A stretch of DNA of 49,898 nucleotides from Desulfobacteraceae bacterium (GCA_011390755.1 JAABRU010000035.1:1-49898); one strand, 5' to 3'; shown: positions 23,605-34,253, counted from the first letter of the stretch. Numbers and translations are program-made. The notes: generated from the letters alone by a model not told the origin.

Positions 23605-26547
23605 TTATTTTTCTGAAAATTTATAACTGTCCAAAAGCACATTCCTGTTCGTATCCCCCTCCGATTCTTCCGGATCCAGTGAGTGTAAATACAGCGAAGT
23701 TTTTGCCTGCCGGTTTTCTGCAAAAGGGCGGATTTGGAAAAGCCATATCTTTCCCTCCTTAAATCCCAGTTCCACATCATAGGGCATCTGACCCGCCATG
23801 GCAGGGACATCCGCCATGACTTTTTTCACCTTTTCCGCAAATTCCCGCAGCTGCTGCCGTTCTTCCGGATGGAGAATCTGCCGGTGAAAATATTTGTACC
23901 CTTTATGGGAACCGCCTTTTTCCGGCAGGATATAATATTCTGTCTCGCGGGAGGGGGAAAGAAAGCAGTCTTTTCCGTCGGATCTCAGCAACCAGCTTTC
24001 GGCTGCCTGCCCTTCCACTGCACCGCCCGGCCCGGTGCTGAAAGCAACAGTGATTCCCCGGGGATCTTTTCCCGACACATCCGCCGTAATCATGACCCCG
24101 GATTTTTCCACAGTAACGGTGGGCATGATCAGAAGGGAAGGGTAGACATTTTCCGGATTTTTCATATATTTCTGCCGCCAGAGATAGCCCCTCTCCCGGA
24201 AGGGGGAAGCCCATACATCCCGTATACCCTGCCATATATCCCCGCTTTTGCGCACATTGAAGACGGTTTTGTTCAGGCCTGCCCCGGTAAATTCTTCCAG
24301 ATCTTCCATATTGGTATCACTGCGGATGAAAACCGGCAACTGTCCGGGTTTCCTGCCGAATTCTTTTTGAAACGCTGCGGACAGGCGCCCGCGGAATTCC
24401 GGAAGGAAGGGCAGGTTTTTTACTGAATTCCGGAATATTTCCAAATTCCGCAGCACTTCCGCCTCAATTTCTTTTTCATCCCGTCCCTGCAAACGCTCTG
24501 CTTCGGCCCTGTCAAAAACCCGGCGGAGAAAACTCCAGAAGGTTCCGACAGTGCCGGGCATGGGCTGCTCCATATGCTGCCGGAACACACCGAAAGGAAT
24601 TACAATGCCTTCCACCACATTGTCCGGAAAAAGATGCTTCAGTTCTCCCAGATTGGCGGCTTTGGGCCCGCAGATACGGCCGGAATCCCGGGCCCGCACT
24701 TCCCCCAGGCCCGGGAGTTCTGTCTGTTTCAGATCAATTTTATCGGTGGGAATCCGCAGGCGTTCATCCTTCCGCGTCTTTTTATCCGTCAGGCTGCGTT
24801 CCGCGTCGTTCATTGCGGATTCGCTTTTCATGAGAACCGTTCCGCCCGGAGAAACCGCATAAAAAACCCGCTGTCCGGAATGCGGCAGCAGTTCCCGAAG
24901 GACTTCCGGAGAGATTAGCGCATTGGGAATACCGAAATTCCGGGCCAGCAGCTGCACATGGGACACCAGATTGCCTTCGCTGACTGCTGCAATACCGGCA
25001 ACGGGACGGATATCCGAAGGGATACGGGGCAGTACATAGATTTTATCCGGGGCAAAGGAAATATTTTCCGGACTGTCTTTCATTATTACCAGTTCTCCCA
25101 GAGCAAAACCGGGATTCAGCCCCCGGATGTCTGCCCTTTCTTTTCCCATAACCCGGTTTGTATTTCCTTTTATTCGGCGGGTCAGTGCATTGAGTTTTCC
25201 CGCTGCATCGCCCAGGGGCAGCAGAAGGGATGCGCGGATACGGTCATCTGCAAAGCCCTTTGCCAGCGGTTCAAATTCTGAATATAAGCGGATAAGCGGT
25301 TCATAGGCAGCGTGTATCATTCCGCTTCCCCATTCACTTACCCGCCGGGCATAATCGCTTTTTTCCCTCAAAATCCCATGGGATATGCTCTCTGTCTGCG
25401 GCACTGCCAGCATCGGAGACAGCGTTTCCCATTCCCATAATTCCAGCAGTCCGCATCCGGCAGCGGCCCGGCAGAGGGCATAATTTTTTTCCAGCAGCTC
25501 CCGCGGCGCAGTGGCCTGCCATGCATTCATGTGCCGGAAAAATATTTTTTCCAGGTCCGCTGCCAGGTCAGCGTATATCAGACGGCCCCGGCCCGACTGG
25601 CGCAGGAGCATCCGGCGGCGGATTTCCAGCAGTATGCCGGATATTTTTTTACACTGATCCGGGAAATTTTCTTCCGGATTCTTCCCGTATATCCGGATAA
25701 ATTCTTCCGTCTGCATTCGGGCAGGGGATTGTGCGGATAGATATTTTATGTAATTCCGGAGAGAAAGTATGTCCGGAGGGGCAAACGCCTTTTCGAGATC
25801 TGTAATAAGCCTGCGGAGAATTTTTTCCGCAGACGCGGGCATATTTTCCCCATGCTGCCGGTGGAAATGACGGACAGCATCTGTATCCGATGTCTGGGGA
25901 CGGCCATGAAGTTTGATGCGCAGGTTTTCAAATTCTCTGTAGGATTCTGCAATTGCCCTGGAATCAAAGCGGATACGTTTCCACAGATTTTCAGAAGCAC
26001 CGTGGGGAATTTCTTTGACAGCCTCATATAAAAGAAAAAACTGGGATTCAATCCGTTTGCCGTCCGCCAGGAGCCACTGCAGAAAATTTTCTCCCCACTC
26101 CTCCTCATCCTCTGCCTGCACAGCCCCCCGGTAATAACGGCCCTGCCGGAAAATCCATCCCTCATCCGCATTCCGCAGAAATTTTTCCAGAATATACTGT
26201 TTCAGACGGCTGTTCTGCCTGCGTCTGTCCCAGAAATCCGCAAAATCTGTACCCGTAAGGATTTGTCCGAAGTAAATCCCTTTTTCATTTGCCAGTTTCC
26301 TGACCCAGTCTTTGTGAAAGGCGTGCTGATGTCCGTCTGTCCCTTCACAGGGCTGCCGGGCAGGAAGAACCGTTCCGTCTTTACAGTACCAGCGGATACC
26401 AGCGTAGGGACCGCGCCGGTCTTCTTTGAACCGGGCGATTTTCTGCCGGATTTCTTCGGAATCCAGGGAGAATGACAGCACAGGAAAAAACAGAAGCAGG
26501 AATAAAAATAATAAAATGATGAAAAAACAGATATGATTTTTCTTCAT
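23605..26547 (-). CDS. Exported dikinase-like protein (PEP/pyruvate-binding fold, glucan-water-dikinase domain order)
   Basis: The 980-residue product starts at the ATG at 26547 (AAGGAG upstream) and opens with a strong signal peptide (residues 1-27). The N-terminal 450 residues are helical and unrecognised. A phosphohistidine swivelling domain follows (about 465-570), with His530 in LVSHVQLLARN. The PPDK-type ATP-binding domain comes last (about 620-940; GPKAANLGELKHL, FIRSDTNMEDLEEFTGAG, LFQIRPF). The swivel-then-ATP order is that of glucan or phosphoglucan water dikinase, not PpsA or PPDK, and no PEP TIM barrel is present. A PPDK-like fold behind a signal peptide is unusual, because ATP is not expected outside the cytoplasm. 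The substrate is unknown. Confidence 0.85.
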   Translation of the reverse strand: MKKNHICFFIILLFLFLLLFFPVLSFSLDSEEIRQKIARFKEDRRGPYAGIRWYCKDGTVLPARQPCEGTDGHQHAFHKDWVRKLANEKGIYFGQILTGTDFADFWDRRRQNSRLKQYILEKFLRNADEGWIFRQGRYYRGAVQAEDEEEWGENFLQWLLADGKRIESQFFLLYEAVKEIPHGASENLWKRIRFDSRAIAESYREFENLRIKLHGRPQTSDTDAVRHFHRQHGENMPASAEKILRRLITDLEKAFAPPDILSLRNYIKYLSAQSPARMQTEEFIRIYGKNPEENFPDQCKKISGILLEIRRRMLLRQSGRGRLIYADLAADLEKIFFRHMNAWQATAPRELLEKNYALCRAAAGCGLLELWEWETLSPMLAVPQTESISHGILREKSDYARRVSEWGSGMIHAAYEPLIRLYSEFEPLAKGFADDRIRASLLLPLGDAAGKLNALTRRIKGNTNRVMGKERADIRGLNPGFALGELVIMKDSPENISFAPDKIYVLPRIPSDIRPVAGIAAVSEGNLVSHVQLLARNFGIPNALISPEVLRELLPHSGQRVFYAVSPGGTVLMKSESAMNDAERSLTDKKTRKDERLRIPTDKIDLKQTELPGLGEVRARDSGRICGPKAANLGELKHLFPDNVVEGIVIPFGVFRQHMEQPMPGTVGTFWSFLRRVFDRAEAERLQGRDEKEIEAEVLRNLEIFRNSVKNLPFLPEFRGRLSAAFQKEFGRKPGQLPVFIRSDTNMEDLEEFTGAGLNKTVFNVRKSGDIWQGIRDVWASPFRERGYLWRQKYMKNPENVYPSLLIMPTVTVEKSGVMITADVSGKDPRGITVAFSTGPGGAVEGQAAESWLLRSDGKDCFLSPSRETEYYILPEKGGSHKGYKYFHRQILHPEERQQLREFAEKVKKVMADVPAMAGQMPYDVELGFKEGKIWLFQIRPFAENRQAKTSLYLHSLDPEESEGDTNRNVLLDSYKFSEK

Positions 26548-26572
26548 GCGTTCTCCTTCCGGATTATTTTTT

Positions 26573-26662
26573 GGCAGTGGGTCAAAAAGGTTGATGTCTT
26601 TCTGCCGGGGCGTATGCAATACGCCCTTACGAAGGGGAATCAGCGGATTTGGCCCACTACTG
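26573..26662. repeat. Element L3 (short, about 90 bp)
   Basis: The ends GGCAGTGGGTCAAAAAGG and the complement of CGGATTTGGCCCACTACTG are family-L-like. They enclose a GGGCGTATGCAATACGCCC foldback also seen around 17775-17840. It fills the gap between the dikinase-like and glycohydrolase genes. Confidence 0.65.
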
Positions 26663-26697
26663 TTTTTTCATCGGTGTCTGAACGGGAAAATCCCTTT

Positions 26698-27606
26698 TCA
26701 GCTGATTTTATCCAAAAGTTTTTCTATTTCCTTTTTTTTATTCAAACCCTCGGTCCATTCCGGGGGGATGGCATCTGTTCCGAGCCATGCGCCCAGCACC
26801 ATGCCCGTCATGCTGCCCCTGGCCGCATTGTCTCCGCCGGCCATCATGCATTGTACCAGGGCCTCCTTCAAATCTTTTTCATAACTGGCGATGAGATGGA
26901 TAACCCCCGGAAAAACCTGCTGCGTTTCACATGCCTGACCGAAACGGGAAACTGTTTTCACACTGTCTTCCCCTTTGCTTTTCAGTCCCTCCTCCACCCA
27001 CATGGCAATGGGGGACATTGCAAAAGCATCGGTGCGGACAATTGTTTCAATGGCCGCAGCGGGAGCAGTCCCGCGGAGAATCTGTAAAATTACCCGTGTG
27101 AAAAATTCCGCCGTGTCCACCGTATTGGGATCATTATGGGTCATGGCAGTCTGGGCGCGGGCCGCGGCAAGGGCTTTTTCCTCATCATCCGCATACAGAA
27201 AAAGGATGGGGGCAATCCGGGCCGCACCGCTGAAGTCCCCGGTGCGGGAACCGGCATTTTCGGCTGTTTTTCCTTTGGCATACCATGCCAGGGTTTTCCG
27301 GGTGGCACCGTCAGCATATCCGGCATAATCTGCAAAAAGCGCGCGCCATTTGGCAGAAAAGTCCGCCAAATCAAAAGCGCCGCAGTCAGCAAGAGATTGT
27401 AAAAGAACAAAGGTCTGATCCGCGTAATGGGTAAAATCACCTTTGTTTTTGGTGGGGTGAAAAGAACCGGGTGCGGGATTCATCAGTTTTTCCACACGTC
27501 CGTAAGTATTTGCAATCTGCTGTGTGTCATAAATCCAGTGAACCCCCAGCGCCAGTGAATCCGCAATAAAAGAAGCCATCAGCATTGCTTTTTTTCTGTC
27601 ATTCAT
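26698..27606 (-). CDS. ADP-ribosylglycohydrolase family protein
   Basis: The 302-residue all-helical protein starts at the ATG at 27606, preceded by GGAGGAGG. It opens with the family's early block (SFIADSLALGVHWIYD, about 12-27), which contributes metal ligands. Near the end is the second metal motif GGDNAARGSMTGMVLGAW (257-274), a variant of GGDTD. Such enzymes remove ADP-ribose from proteins (DraG), DNA or small molecules, or act on unrelated substrates. Because the metal motif is not fully canonical, the exact substrate is open. It lies upstream of the dikinase-like gene on the same strand, separated by L3. Confidence 0.85.
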   Translation of the reverse strand: MNDRKKAMLMASFIADSLALGVHWIYDTQQIANTYGRVEKLMNPAPGSFHPTKNKGDFTHYADQTFVLLQSLADCGAFDLADFSAKWRALFADYAGYADGATRKTLAWYAKGKTAENAGSRTGDFSGAARIAPILFLYADDEEKALAAARAQTAMTHNDPNTVDTAEFFTRVILQILRGTAPAAAIETIVRTDAFAMSPIAMWVEEGLKSKGEDSVKTVSRFGQACETQQVFPGVIHLIASYEKDLKEALVQCMMAGGDNAARGSMTGMVLGAWLGTDAIPPEWTEGLNKKKEIEKLLDKIS

Positions 27607-27789
27607 AAAATTACCTCCTCCAGAAAGGTGTTGCAGATAAGGTGTTATGGATGCCAATGAAGAGTCAAAAACTTCCGATGAGATAAAAAACAGGGCATTA
27701 TATAATCATACTTCCAAAACGGAGTTTATAATCTCCTGATTTTACAACATCGGATTTAACCCTTTATTCGCATTACAGGTTTACAAAAA

Positions 27790-28032
27790 TGATGATCCCG
27801 TTAAAAGTCAGAAAACCAGGTTTTGATACACATTAATCTGCTGATTTTACTGACAGCAATTTTCAAAAATCTGACTTTTTCAATAGTTCGGTAAAAAATT
27901 TCGGTTTTAATAATTTCAGAAGGTTATAAATCCCTGTCTGAAAATTCTCATTCAATGATTTCAGAAGGTTACATTTTTACAGCCCGGAAATCAGAAAAAA
28001 TTACCGAACCATTGTTTTTACCGATTCATCAA
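27790..28032 (+). repeat. Element D2, interrupted by E1
   Basis: The left part runs from TGATGATCCCGTTAAAAGTC to CTGACTTTTT at 27880. It resumes at 28015 with TTTTTACCGATTCATCAA. Rejoining the parts over one TTTTT gives a normal D element, as in D1. Confidence 0.88.
27881..28014 (+). repeat. Element E1 (134 bp) inserted in D2
   Basis: The ends CAATAGTTCGGTAAAAAATT and AAAAATTACCGAACCATTG are complementary over about 17 bp. Five T residues stand on each side, where the intact D site has five in total, so the duplication is TTTTT. The interior repeats ATTTCAGAAGGTTA twice. The rest of 27607-28623 shows only D2, D3 and AT-rich sequence. Confidence 0.9.
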
Positions 28033-28476
28033 AAATAATCAGGGGAAAGCTGCAAAACCGCACTTTTCCCGAATCAGGCATTCAAATTACATACATCTCC
28101 CCATTGCAGGGGAGGCATAAAAAATATATGATGAAATTATTTCCGCTTTCATTAATGATTTTTTTGGAAAAATATGCAGAAACTGAAATGAACCAAGTTC
28201 AGTTATTAATTAAAACATTATTTTTCCGAAATGTAAAGTAAATGCATGTACTTTTCATAAATATATCCTCAGAGGTGATAATAAGTTGAAAATCTGGCAG
28301 TTTTCTGCTTTAATCAGTTTCCGGAATCAGTTTCCGGCGGCAGAGAATGAATCCATTGTGCAGACCAGCGGGTTTCCGGAAGGAGTCAGGCAGTAAAAAT
28401 CTGCTTTCCCGGGTATATAAACCTGATGAACCGGTAAAAAATCCGAATCCGGAAATTTCAGGCAGAACCATAAGCC

Positions 28477-28580
28477 TGACGGTCTCGTAAAAAGTCCGGG
28501 AATCAGGTTTTGATACATATTAACACTATGATTTTATTAATATTAATTTTTGAAATTTGGATTTTTTACCGATTCATCAA
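28477..28580 (+). repeat. Element D3 (104 bp)
   Basis: It starts TGACGGTCTCGTAAAAAGTC and ends GATTTTTTACCGATTCATCAA. It is more diverged in the middle than D1 and D4. It ends 43 bp before the cheA1 start, so it lies within the leader of the chemosensory cluster. Confidence 0.85.
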
Positions 28581-28623
28581 ACCTTATCTTTCCGGAATTC
28601 TGTATTACTGACAGGAGTTTTAT

Positions 28624-30744
28624 ATGGAAGATCATAGCGCGATCTATAAAGAAGAAACTTACGAACTTCTCGCAGAACTGGAAACTTCTCTTCTGGAACT
28701 GGAGAGAACACCCGATGACGGGGAACTGATTGATCAGGTATTCCGTTCCATGCATACCATTAAAGGTTCCGGTGCCATGTTCGGTTTTGAAAATATTGCC
28801 GCGTTTACCCATGAAATTGAAAGCGTTTTTGATCAGGTGCGGGACAGAGAGATTCCGGTCAGCAAAAAACTGATTGACCTTACACTGGCGGCCTGTGATC
28901 TGATAAAAAAAATGGTGGAGGGGGAAAGCGGGGACGCGGAGCAGGAGCAGCAGATTGTCCGCTCTTTTCAGGAGATGAACCCGGTAAGCGATATTTCCCT
29001 TTCAGATGGAAAAAGCCGTCTTCCGGCCGGGGAAGCGGATGATGACGGTACAGAACATCTGTACCGCATCCGTTTCCGCCCGGAAACGGATTTTTTCCGG
29101 AACGGAAGCAATCCGCTTCCGCTGCTGGAAGAGCTGCAGTCCATGGGCATCTGCGAAATCATTATCCATAAAAACAATATTCCTTTCCTGGCGGATATGG
29201 ATCCGGAAACCTGTTATATCTATTGGGATATATTTCTTAGCACCGGAGAAGGTATAAATGCCGTCCGCGATGTTTTTATTTTTGCAGAAGATAACTGCTC
29301 TCTGGATATTCGGGTAATAGACAGCTGCGACGGCGGGGCATCCGGCATCCGGGATAAAAAAATCGGTGAAATTCTGCTGGAACAGGGGGATATTACATCC
29401 GACATGATTCAGAAAGCGCTGAACGGACAGCGGCGTGTCGGAGAAATGCTGCTGGAATCCAGAGCCATTGATCCGGATACACTCAATGCGGCCCTGCTGG
29501 AGCAGAAACATATCCGGGATGCGGGATGGAAACGCCGCCACCAGGCCCCGGGTTCCAGTCTCCGGGTTCCCGCGGAAAAACTGGATACCCTGGTAAACCT
29601 TGTGGGGGAGCTGGTTACGGTGCAGGCCCGGCTGACGCGCAGGGCATCTTTTGACAGGGACAGAGAACTTACTGCCATTTCTGAAGAAGTGGAACGGCTT
29701 TCCGCAGAACTGCGGGACAATACCATGAACATCCGTATGCTGCCTGTGGGCAATACCTTCCGCAAATTCAGACGTCTGATACACGATCTTTCCAATGAGC
29801 TGAGAAAAGAAGTAAACGTGCAGACCGAAGGGGAAGAAACCGAATTGGATAAAACCGTAATTGAGCAGCTCAATGATCCCCTGGTGCATATTATACGCAA
29901 TGCCCTGGATCATGGTATTGAAATACCTGAAATACGGGAAGCCCGGGGCAAACCCCGGCAGGGAAACCTTTTTCTGCGCGCGGAAAGGTCCGGTTCGGAT
30001 GTACTCATCCGCATTGCGGATGACGGTGCGGGTATCGATCCGGAGGTAATCCGTAACAGGGCAATGGAAAAAGGACTGATTTCTCCGGAAACCGAATACA
30101 CGGAAAATGAAATCCTTTCCATGATCTTTCTGCCCGGTTTTTCCACAGTCCGTCAGGTATCCGGGGTCTCGGGCAGGGGTGTCGGCATGGATGTGGTCAG
30201 GCGCAGGGTGGAAAATCTGCGGGGAACCGCGGAAATTGAAAGTAAAAAAAACGCAGGCACCACGGTCACACTGAAACTTCCGCTGACACTGGCCATTGCG
30301 GACGGCCTGCTGGTGCAGGTGGGAAAGGGAAAATATGTATTACCGCTCCTTTCGGTGGAAGAATGCCTGGAACTCCGCCGCGCAGAAGCCGACAAAGCCA
30401 GAGAGCGGAGCATGATTGCTTTCCGGGGGGAAATTATTTCCTATATCAGTCTGCGGGAACAGTTCCGCGCAGACAATGCAGCACCGGATATTGAAAAAGT
30501 GGTGGTAATGGAAAGCGGTAAACGCAGAGTCGGTCTGGGGGTGGACAAAGTCATCGGACAGCATCAGACCGTTATCAAAACGCTGGGGAAATTTTATAAA
30601 AATATCAAAACCATGTCCGGAGCAACCATTCTGGGGGACGGCAGTGTCGCGCTGATTCCGGATGTGGATCAGCTGGTCCGGAAAGCACAGGAAAAATTTG
30701 TAAATACAGGAGAATGGGACCCATGCCCGGCTTTCGGGGAATAA
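28624..30744 (+). CDS. cheA: Chemotaxis histidine kinase CheA (first), with internal MshEN-like domain
   Basis: The 706-residue kinase autophosphorylates and passes phosphate to CheY/CheB-type receivers. Domains in order: Hpt/P1 with His44 in MHTIKGSG; a CheA-linked alpha/beta domain (about 147-233; [11 protein letters not shown]); two 24-residue MshEN-type motifs (246-269 and 271-294; KIGEILL...ALNGQ, RVGEMLL...ALLEQ); the P3 dimerisation helices (about 313-375); the P4 ATPase with [12 protein letters not shown] (422-433), DDGAGID and GRGVGMDVV; and the P5 CheW-like domain to about 690. ACAGGAG precedes the ATG. The second CheA has the same unusual layout. It opens the cluster, and D3 lies immediately upstream. 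Confidence 0.96.
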   Translation: MEDHSAIYKEETYELLAELETSLLELERTPDDGELIDQVFRSMHTIKGSGAMFGFENIAAFTHEIESVFDQVRDREIPVSKKLIDLTLAACDLIKKMVEGESGDAEQEQQIVRSFQEMNPVSDISLSDGKSRLPAGEADDDGTEHLYRIRFRPETDFFRNGSNPLPLLEELQSMGICEIIIHKNNIPFLADMDPETCYIYWDIFLSTGEGINAVRDVFIFAEDNCSLDIRVIDSCDGGASGIRDKKIGEILLEQGDITSDMIQKALNGQRRVGEMLLESRAIDPDTLNAALLEQKHIRDAGWKRRHQAPGSSLRVPAEKLDTLVNLVGELVTVQARLTRRASFDRDRELTAISEEVERLSAELRDNTMNIRMLPVGNTFRKFRRLIHDLSNELRKEVNVQTEGEETELDKTVIEQLNDPLVHIIRNALDHGIEIPEIREARGKPRQGNLFLRAERSGSDVLIRIADDGAGIDPEVIRNRAMEKGLISPETEYTENEILSMIFLPGFSTVRQVSGVSGRGVGMDVVRRRVENLRGTAEIESKKNAGTTVTLKLPLTLAIADGLLVQVGKGKYVLPLLSVEECLELRRAEADKARERSMIAFRGEIISYISLREQFRADNAAPDIEKVVVMESGKRRVGLGVDKVIGQHQTVIKTLGKFYKNIKTMSGATILGDGSVALIPDVDQLVRKAQEKFVNTGEWDPCPAFGE

Positions 30745-30797
30745 AAAACGGGAACCGGAGACGCAGGCACGATTATCAACAGCAAAAGGAGGGGAAA

Positions 30798-33683
30798 GTG
30801 AAACTGAAAGACATTCGTATGAGACCCAAACTGATCGGTCTTTTTCTGCTGACCGGTCTTCTGCCTCTGTTTATTGTGGGTGCCTGGAGCAGCAAACTGG
30901 CAACAGATGCCCTGATGGAAAAATCCTTTAACCAGCTGGAGGCCATACGGGAAATCAAAAAAAATCAGATTGAAAAATATTTCAGTGAACGCAAAGGGGA
31001 TATGGGTGTTCTGGTGGAAACGGTTGAGACACTCCGGCAGAACGCTTTTGAAAAACTGACCGTGGTGCAGGAACTCAAACGCAGTCAGACAGAAGATTAT
31101 TTTCAGGAACGCCTGGCCGATGTGAATGTTTTATCCAAAAATGCAGGTGTCATTCAGGGACTGAAAGAATTTTCCGCTGCATTTGCCTATGAAAAAAATC
31201 AATACGGAGGGCCGGTCTGGCAGAGTGCGGAAAAAACATTCGGCCCCTGGTTCCGAACCTACTGCGAATCCTACGCATATTATGATTTGCTGCTGATTCA
31301 CCCGAACGGGGATGTGGTTTTCAGTGTGGGGAAAGAATCCGATCTGGGACAGAACCTGCTCTCCGGTTCCCTGAAAAAAAGCCCCCTTGCCGAATGCTTC
31401 CGAAAAGCCCTCAAAGATACCGTAATTCAGGATTATGAGCCTTATGCCCCCTCCCAGAACAGACATGCGGCCTTTATTGCAGCCCCCGTATCGGAAAATA
31501 ATGAAATCATCGGTGTTGTCGCATTGCAGCTTCCCATTGAGCCGGTAAATAAAATTCTGCAAATGCGCAAAGGCATGGGAAAAACCGGTATTTCCTTTCT
31601 GGCGGGAAAAAGGGACAATAAGACCGAACTGCGCAGCGATATAAAACTGCCGGGCGGTGAAATCCGTACCGTCGGAACAGAAATCAGCAGCTCTTTTCCG
31701 GAACATGCCCTCAGCGGAAAATCCGGAGAAGAAATCATTACGGACAGCAGCGGCAGACTGATTCTTACCGTCTATGATCCCCTCCGCATTCCGGGGCTGA
31801 ACTGGGTCTGTGTTTCCAGTGTTGATCTGGAAGAGGCCCTTGTTCCCGGGAAAAAAAATGAAAACGAAGAAGATTATTTTGCCCGTTATATCCGGAAATA
31901 CAATTATTACGATCTCTTTCTGATTCATCCCCGCGGAAAAATATTCTATACTGTAACCCATGAAGATGATTACAATACCAATATCATCAGCGGAAAATTT
32001 TCAGATTCGGGACTGGGAAAACTGGTACGGAATGTAATGCAGACCCGTCAGTTTGCACTGGCGGATTTTGCACCTTACGCGCCCAGCAATAATGAACCTG
32101 CGGCATTCATTGCCCAGCCCCTTGTCAAAGACGGCAGTGTGCAGCTTATCGTAGCACTGCAGCTGTCCATAGACAGCATCAATGAAATCATGCAGGAACG
32201 TTCCGGTATGGGGAAAAGCGGAGAAACCTATCTGGTGGGTTCGGACCGGCTTATGCGCTCGGATTCCTATCTTGATCCGGTTTTCCACGGTGTGAAAACT
32301 TCTTTTGAAAATCCGGCCAAAGGAAAAGTGGAGACCGAAGGAACAGAAGAGGCACTGACCGGGAAAACCGATAAAAAAATTATCCCTGATTATAAGGGAA
32401 ACCCGGTATTATCCGCTTATACACCTTTGGAAACCGGTGATACGGTCTGGGCGCTGATGTCGGAAATTGATGAAGAAGAGGTGCGGCTGCCGGTGAATGC
32501 ACTGCGCAGAGACCTGCTCATCGCTGCTGTCATTATTGCGGTTCTGATTGTATTATATGCTATTTTTATTGCAAAAAGTATCAGCGTCCCCTTAATCGGC
32601 GGAGTGGATTTTGCCAGGGAAATCGCCAAAGGAAATCTGCTGGCCCGTATTGATGTGCATCAGAAAGATGAAATCGGAATGCTGACCGAGGCCATGCGGA
32701 CAATGTCCGCACGCCTGCGGGAGATTGTGGCGGACGTGAAGCAGTCTGCGGACAATGTTTCCCGCGGCAGTCAGGAAATGAGTTCCAGTGCGGAAGAAAT
32801 GAGTTCCGGCGCGGAAGAGATGTCCCAGGGGGTATCCGAGCAGGCCGCTTCCGCAGAGCAGGTATCGGCATCTATGGAGGAAATGTCTTCCAATATCCGC
32901 CAGAATGCCGATAATGCACAGGCAACAGAAAAAATTGCCCGCCAGTCGGCCCTGCACGCCCGGGAAAGCGGGAAAGCGGTAAAAGAAACTGTCCGGGCCA
33001 TGCGGACCATTGCCCGGAAGATTTCCATTATCGAAGAAATTTCCCGGCAGACAGACCTGCTGGCCCTGAATGCGGCTGTGGAAGCCGCCCGCGCGGGTGA
33101 ATACGGAAAAGGGTTTGCGGTTGTGGCTTCGGAGATCCGCAAACTGGCGGAACGGAGTCAGGAGGCCGCCAATGAAATCAACACGCTGTCCGATTCCAGT
33201 GTAAGCATTGCGGAAAAAGCCGGAGAAATGCTGGAACTGCTGCTTCCGGATATTGAAAAAACAGCCGAACTGGTGCAGGAAATCAGCGCGGCATGTAATG
33301 AGCAGGATGCAGGCGCGGAACAGGTAAACCGTGCCATGCAGCAGCTGGATATGGTCATTCAGCAAAACTCCTCTGCTTCCGAAGAAATGGCCTCGGGTTC
33401 CGAAGAACTTGCCTCCACTTCCGAAGAACTGTCGGCCCAGGCCGAACACCTGCGGGCAACCATGTCCTTTTTCACGGTGGACGGAAAAAGACGGCAGGAT
33501 TTACAGGAAAATGGGCAGGAAAAAGAAACAAAAAGCAAAAGAGAAATCCGGAAAAAAGAAGAGTTTAAAAAAGGTGCAGAAAAATTTTCCGGAAATCAGT
33601 CAGATGAAAAAAATGATAAGGAAAATACAATCTTTCTGAAAGAGAAAAACAGCAATCCGGATGAGGCATTTGAGCATTATTAG
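30798..33683 (+). CDS. Methyl-accepting chemotaxis receptor with duplicated sensor module
   Basis: The 961-residue receptor starts at the GTG at 30798, which has AGGAGG 6 nt upstream; an in-frame ATG at 30714 would overlap cheA and lacks such a site. It has a first membrane segment (about 11-31), a large periplasmic part of two homologous modules (about 145-355 and 360-570; each has YYDL.LIHP, YAPS.N..AAFIA and VALQL.I followed by GMGK.G), a second membrane segment (573-595), HAMP, and a full signalling hairpin ([27 protein letters not shown], near 755). A charged linker leads to a terminal AFEHY that fits the aromatic-x-x-aromatic docking pentapeptide for CheR/CheD. The ligand is unknown. 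Confidence 0.93.
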   Translation: MKLKDIRMRPKLIGLFLLTGLLPLFIVGAWSSKLATDALMEKSFNQLEAIREIKKNQIEKYFSERKGDMGVLVETVETLRQNAFEKLTVVQELKRSQTEDYFQERLADVNVLSKNAGVIQGLKEFSAAFAYEKNQYGGPVWQSAEKTFGPWFRTYCESYAYYDLLLIHPNGDVVFSVGKESDLGQNLLSGSLKKSPLAECFRKALKDTVIQDYEPYAPSQNRHAAFIAAPVSENNEIIGVVALQLPIEPVNKILQMRKGMGKTGISFLAGKRDNKTELRSDIKLPGGEIRTVGTEISSSFPEHALSGKSGEEIITDSSGRLILTVYDPLRIPGLNWVCVSSVDLEEALVPGKKNENEEDYFARYIRKYNYYDLFLIHPRGKIFYTVTHEDDYNTNIISGKFSDSGLGKLVRNVMQTRQFALADFAPYAPSNNEPAAFIAQPLVKDGSVQLIVALQLSIDSINEIMQERSGMGKSGETYLVGSDRLMRSDSYLDPVFHGVKTSFENPAKGKVETEGTEEALTGKTDKKIIPDYKGNPVLSAYTPLETGDTVWALMSEIDEEEVRLPVNALRRDLLIAAVIIAVLIVLYAIFIAKSISVPLIGGVDFAREIAKGNLLARIDVHQKDEIGMLTEAMRTMSARLREIVADVKQSADNVSRGSQEMSSSAEEMSSGAEEMSQGVSEQAASAEQVSASMEEMSSNIRQNADNAQATEKIARQSALHARESGKAVKETVRAMRTIARKISIIEEISRQTDLLALNAAVEAARAGEYGKGFAVVASEIRKLAERSQEAANEINTLSDSSVSIAEKAGEMLELLLPDIEKTAELVQEISAACNEQDAGAEQVNRAMQQLDMVIQQNSSASEEMASGSEELASTSEELSAQAEHLRATMSFFTVDGKRRQDLQENGQEKETKSKREIRKKEEFKKGAEKFSGNQSDEKNDKENTIFLKEKNSNPDEAFEHY

Positions 33684-33856
33684 GGAGGGCGGCAGGCCGC
33701 ATTGCCGCAAATGACATTAAGCTGAATTATTCAGAAATCAGTTTTTTGCAGTAAATACAGGAAGACACAAAAAACGGAGTGTTGAAGCCCTGTTTTCATA
33801 TAAGCAGAATAATCAGCAGTTTATCTGCCGGGGACAAAACGTGTGAATAATGCAGG

Positions 33857-33956
33857 TTAAAAGCCTGTCCGAAAACCTCTGAAAAAATTTTTAAATCTTT
33901 TTAAAACAAGGGGTTGGGATACCGGTAAACAGGTTTTCGGACAGGTGCTGAGGTAA
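33857..33956. repeat. Element F2
   Basis: CTGTCCGAAAACCT (33864-33877) pairs with AGGTTTTCGGACAG further right, as in F1, with outer arms only loosely matched. It lies between the two receptor genes. Confidence 0.72.
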
Positions 33957-34072
33957 GGAATTTCCGGAGTGCCAAAATGGAGTGAAACGGAATTCCGGCC
34001 GGATTTTCCCCATCATTTCAGTGTCCCAAACTTTCCGTTCGGGACTCCGCCGCCCTTACCCTGGCGGCATTG
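33957..34072. repeat. Hairpin repeat I1 with one K-type end
   Basis: GGAGTGCC (33965) and GGGACTCC (ending 34048) frame the hairpin, and CTTACCCTGGCGGCATTG (34055-34072) is a K-type end. A half copy of the same hairpin follows near 34150-34175. No gene fits in 33684-34253; the open frame that continues into the second receptor is a shadow. Confidence 0.6.
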
Positions 34073-34253
34073 GGGTATTGCCGTCAGTGTAAGACCTGAG
34101 CCGGAGAGCCGGATTTTGGGTCCGGCTCTGTTTCTGTGAATAATTACAGGCTCCCGGACTTTCCGTTCGGGACTCCTCCCCGCCTAGTCTCACGGCAATG
34201 GGGCAGGGGCATGGCCGCTGCCTTAAAACCGAAAGACTGTCGGAGGATGTATC

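Noticed and set aside
29359..29505. MshEN-like segment in CheA taken as a fused fragment of a type II secretion ATPase gene
   Set aside because: It is in frame, is flanked by normal CheA domains, and is repeated in the second CheA, so it is an integral domain and not a fusion accident.
29002..29913. Minus-strand ORF of 303 codons inside cheA1
   Set aside because: It is a shadow of the CheA reading frame; similar antisense frames appear in cheA2 (45552-46304) and the first receptor.
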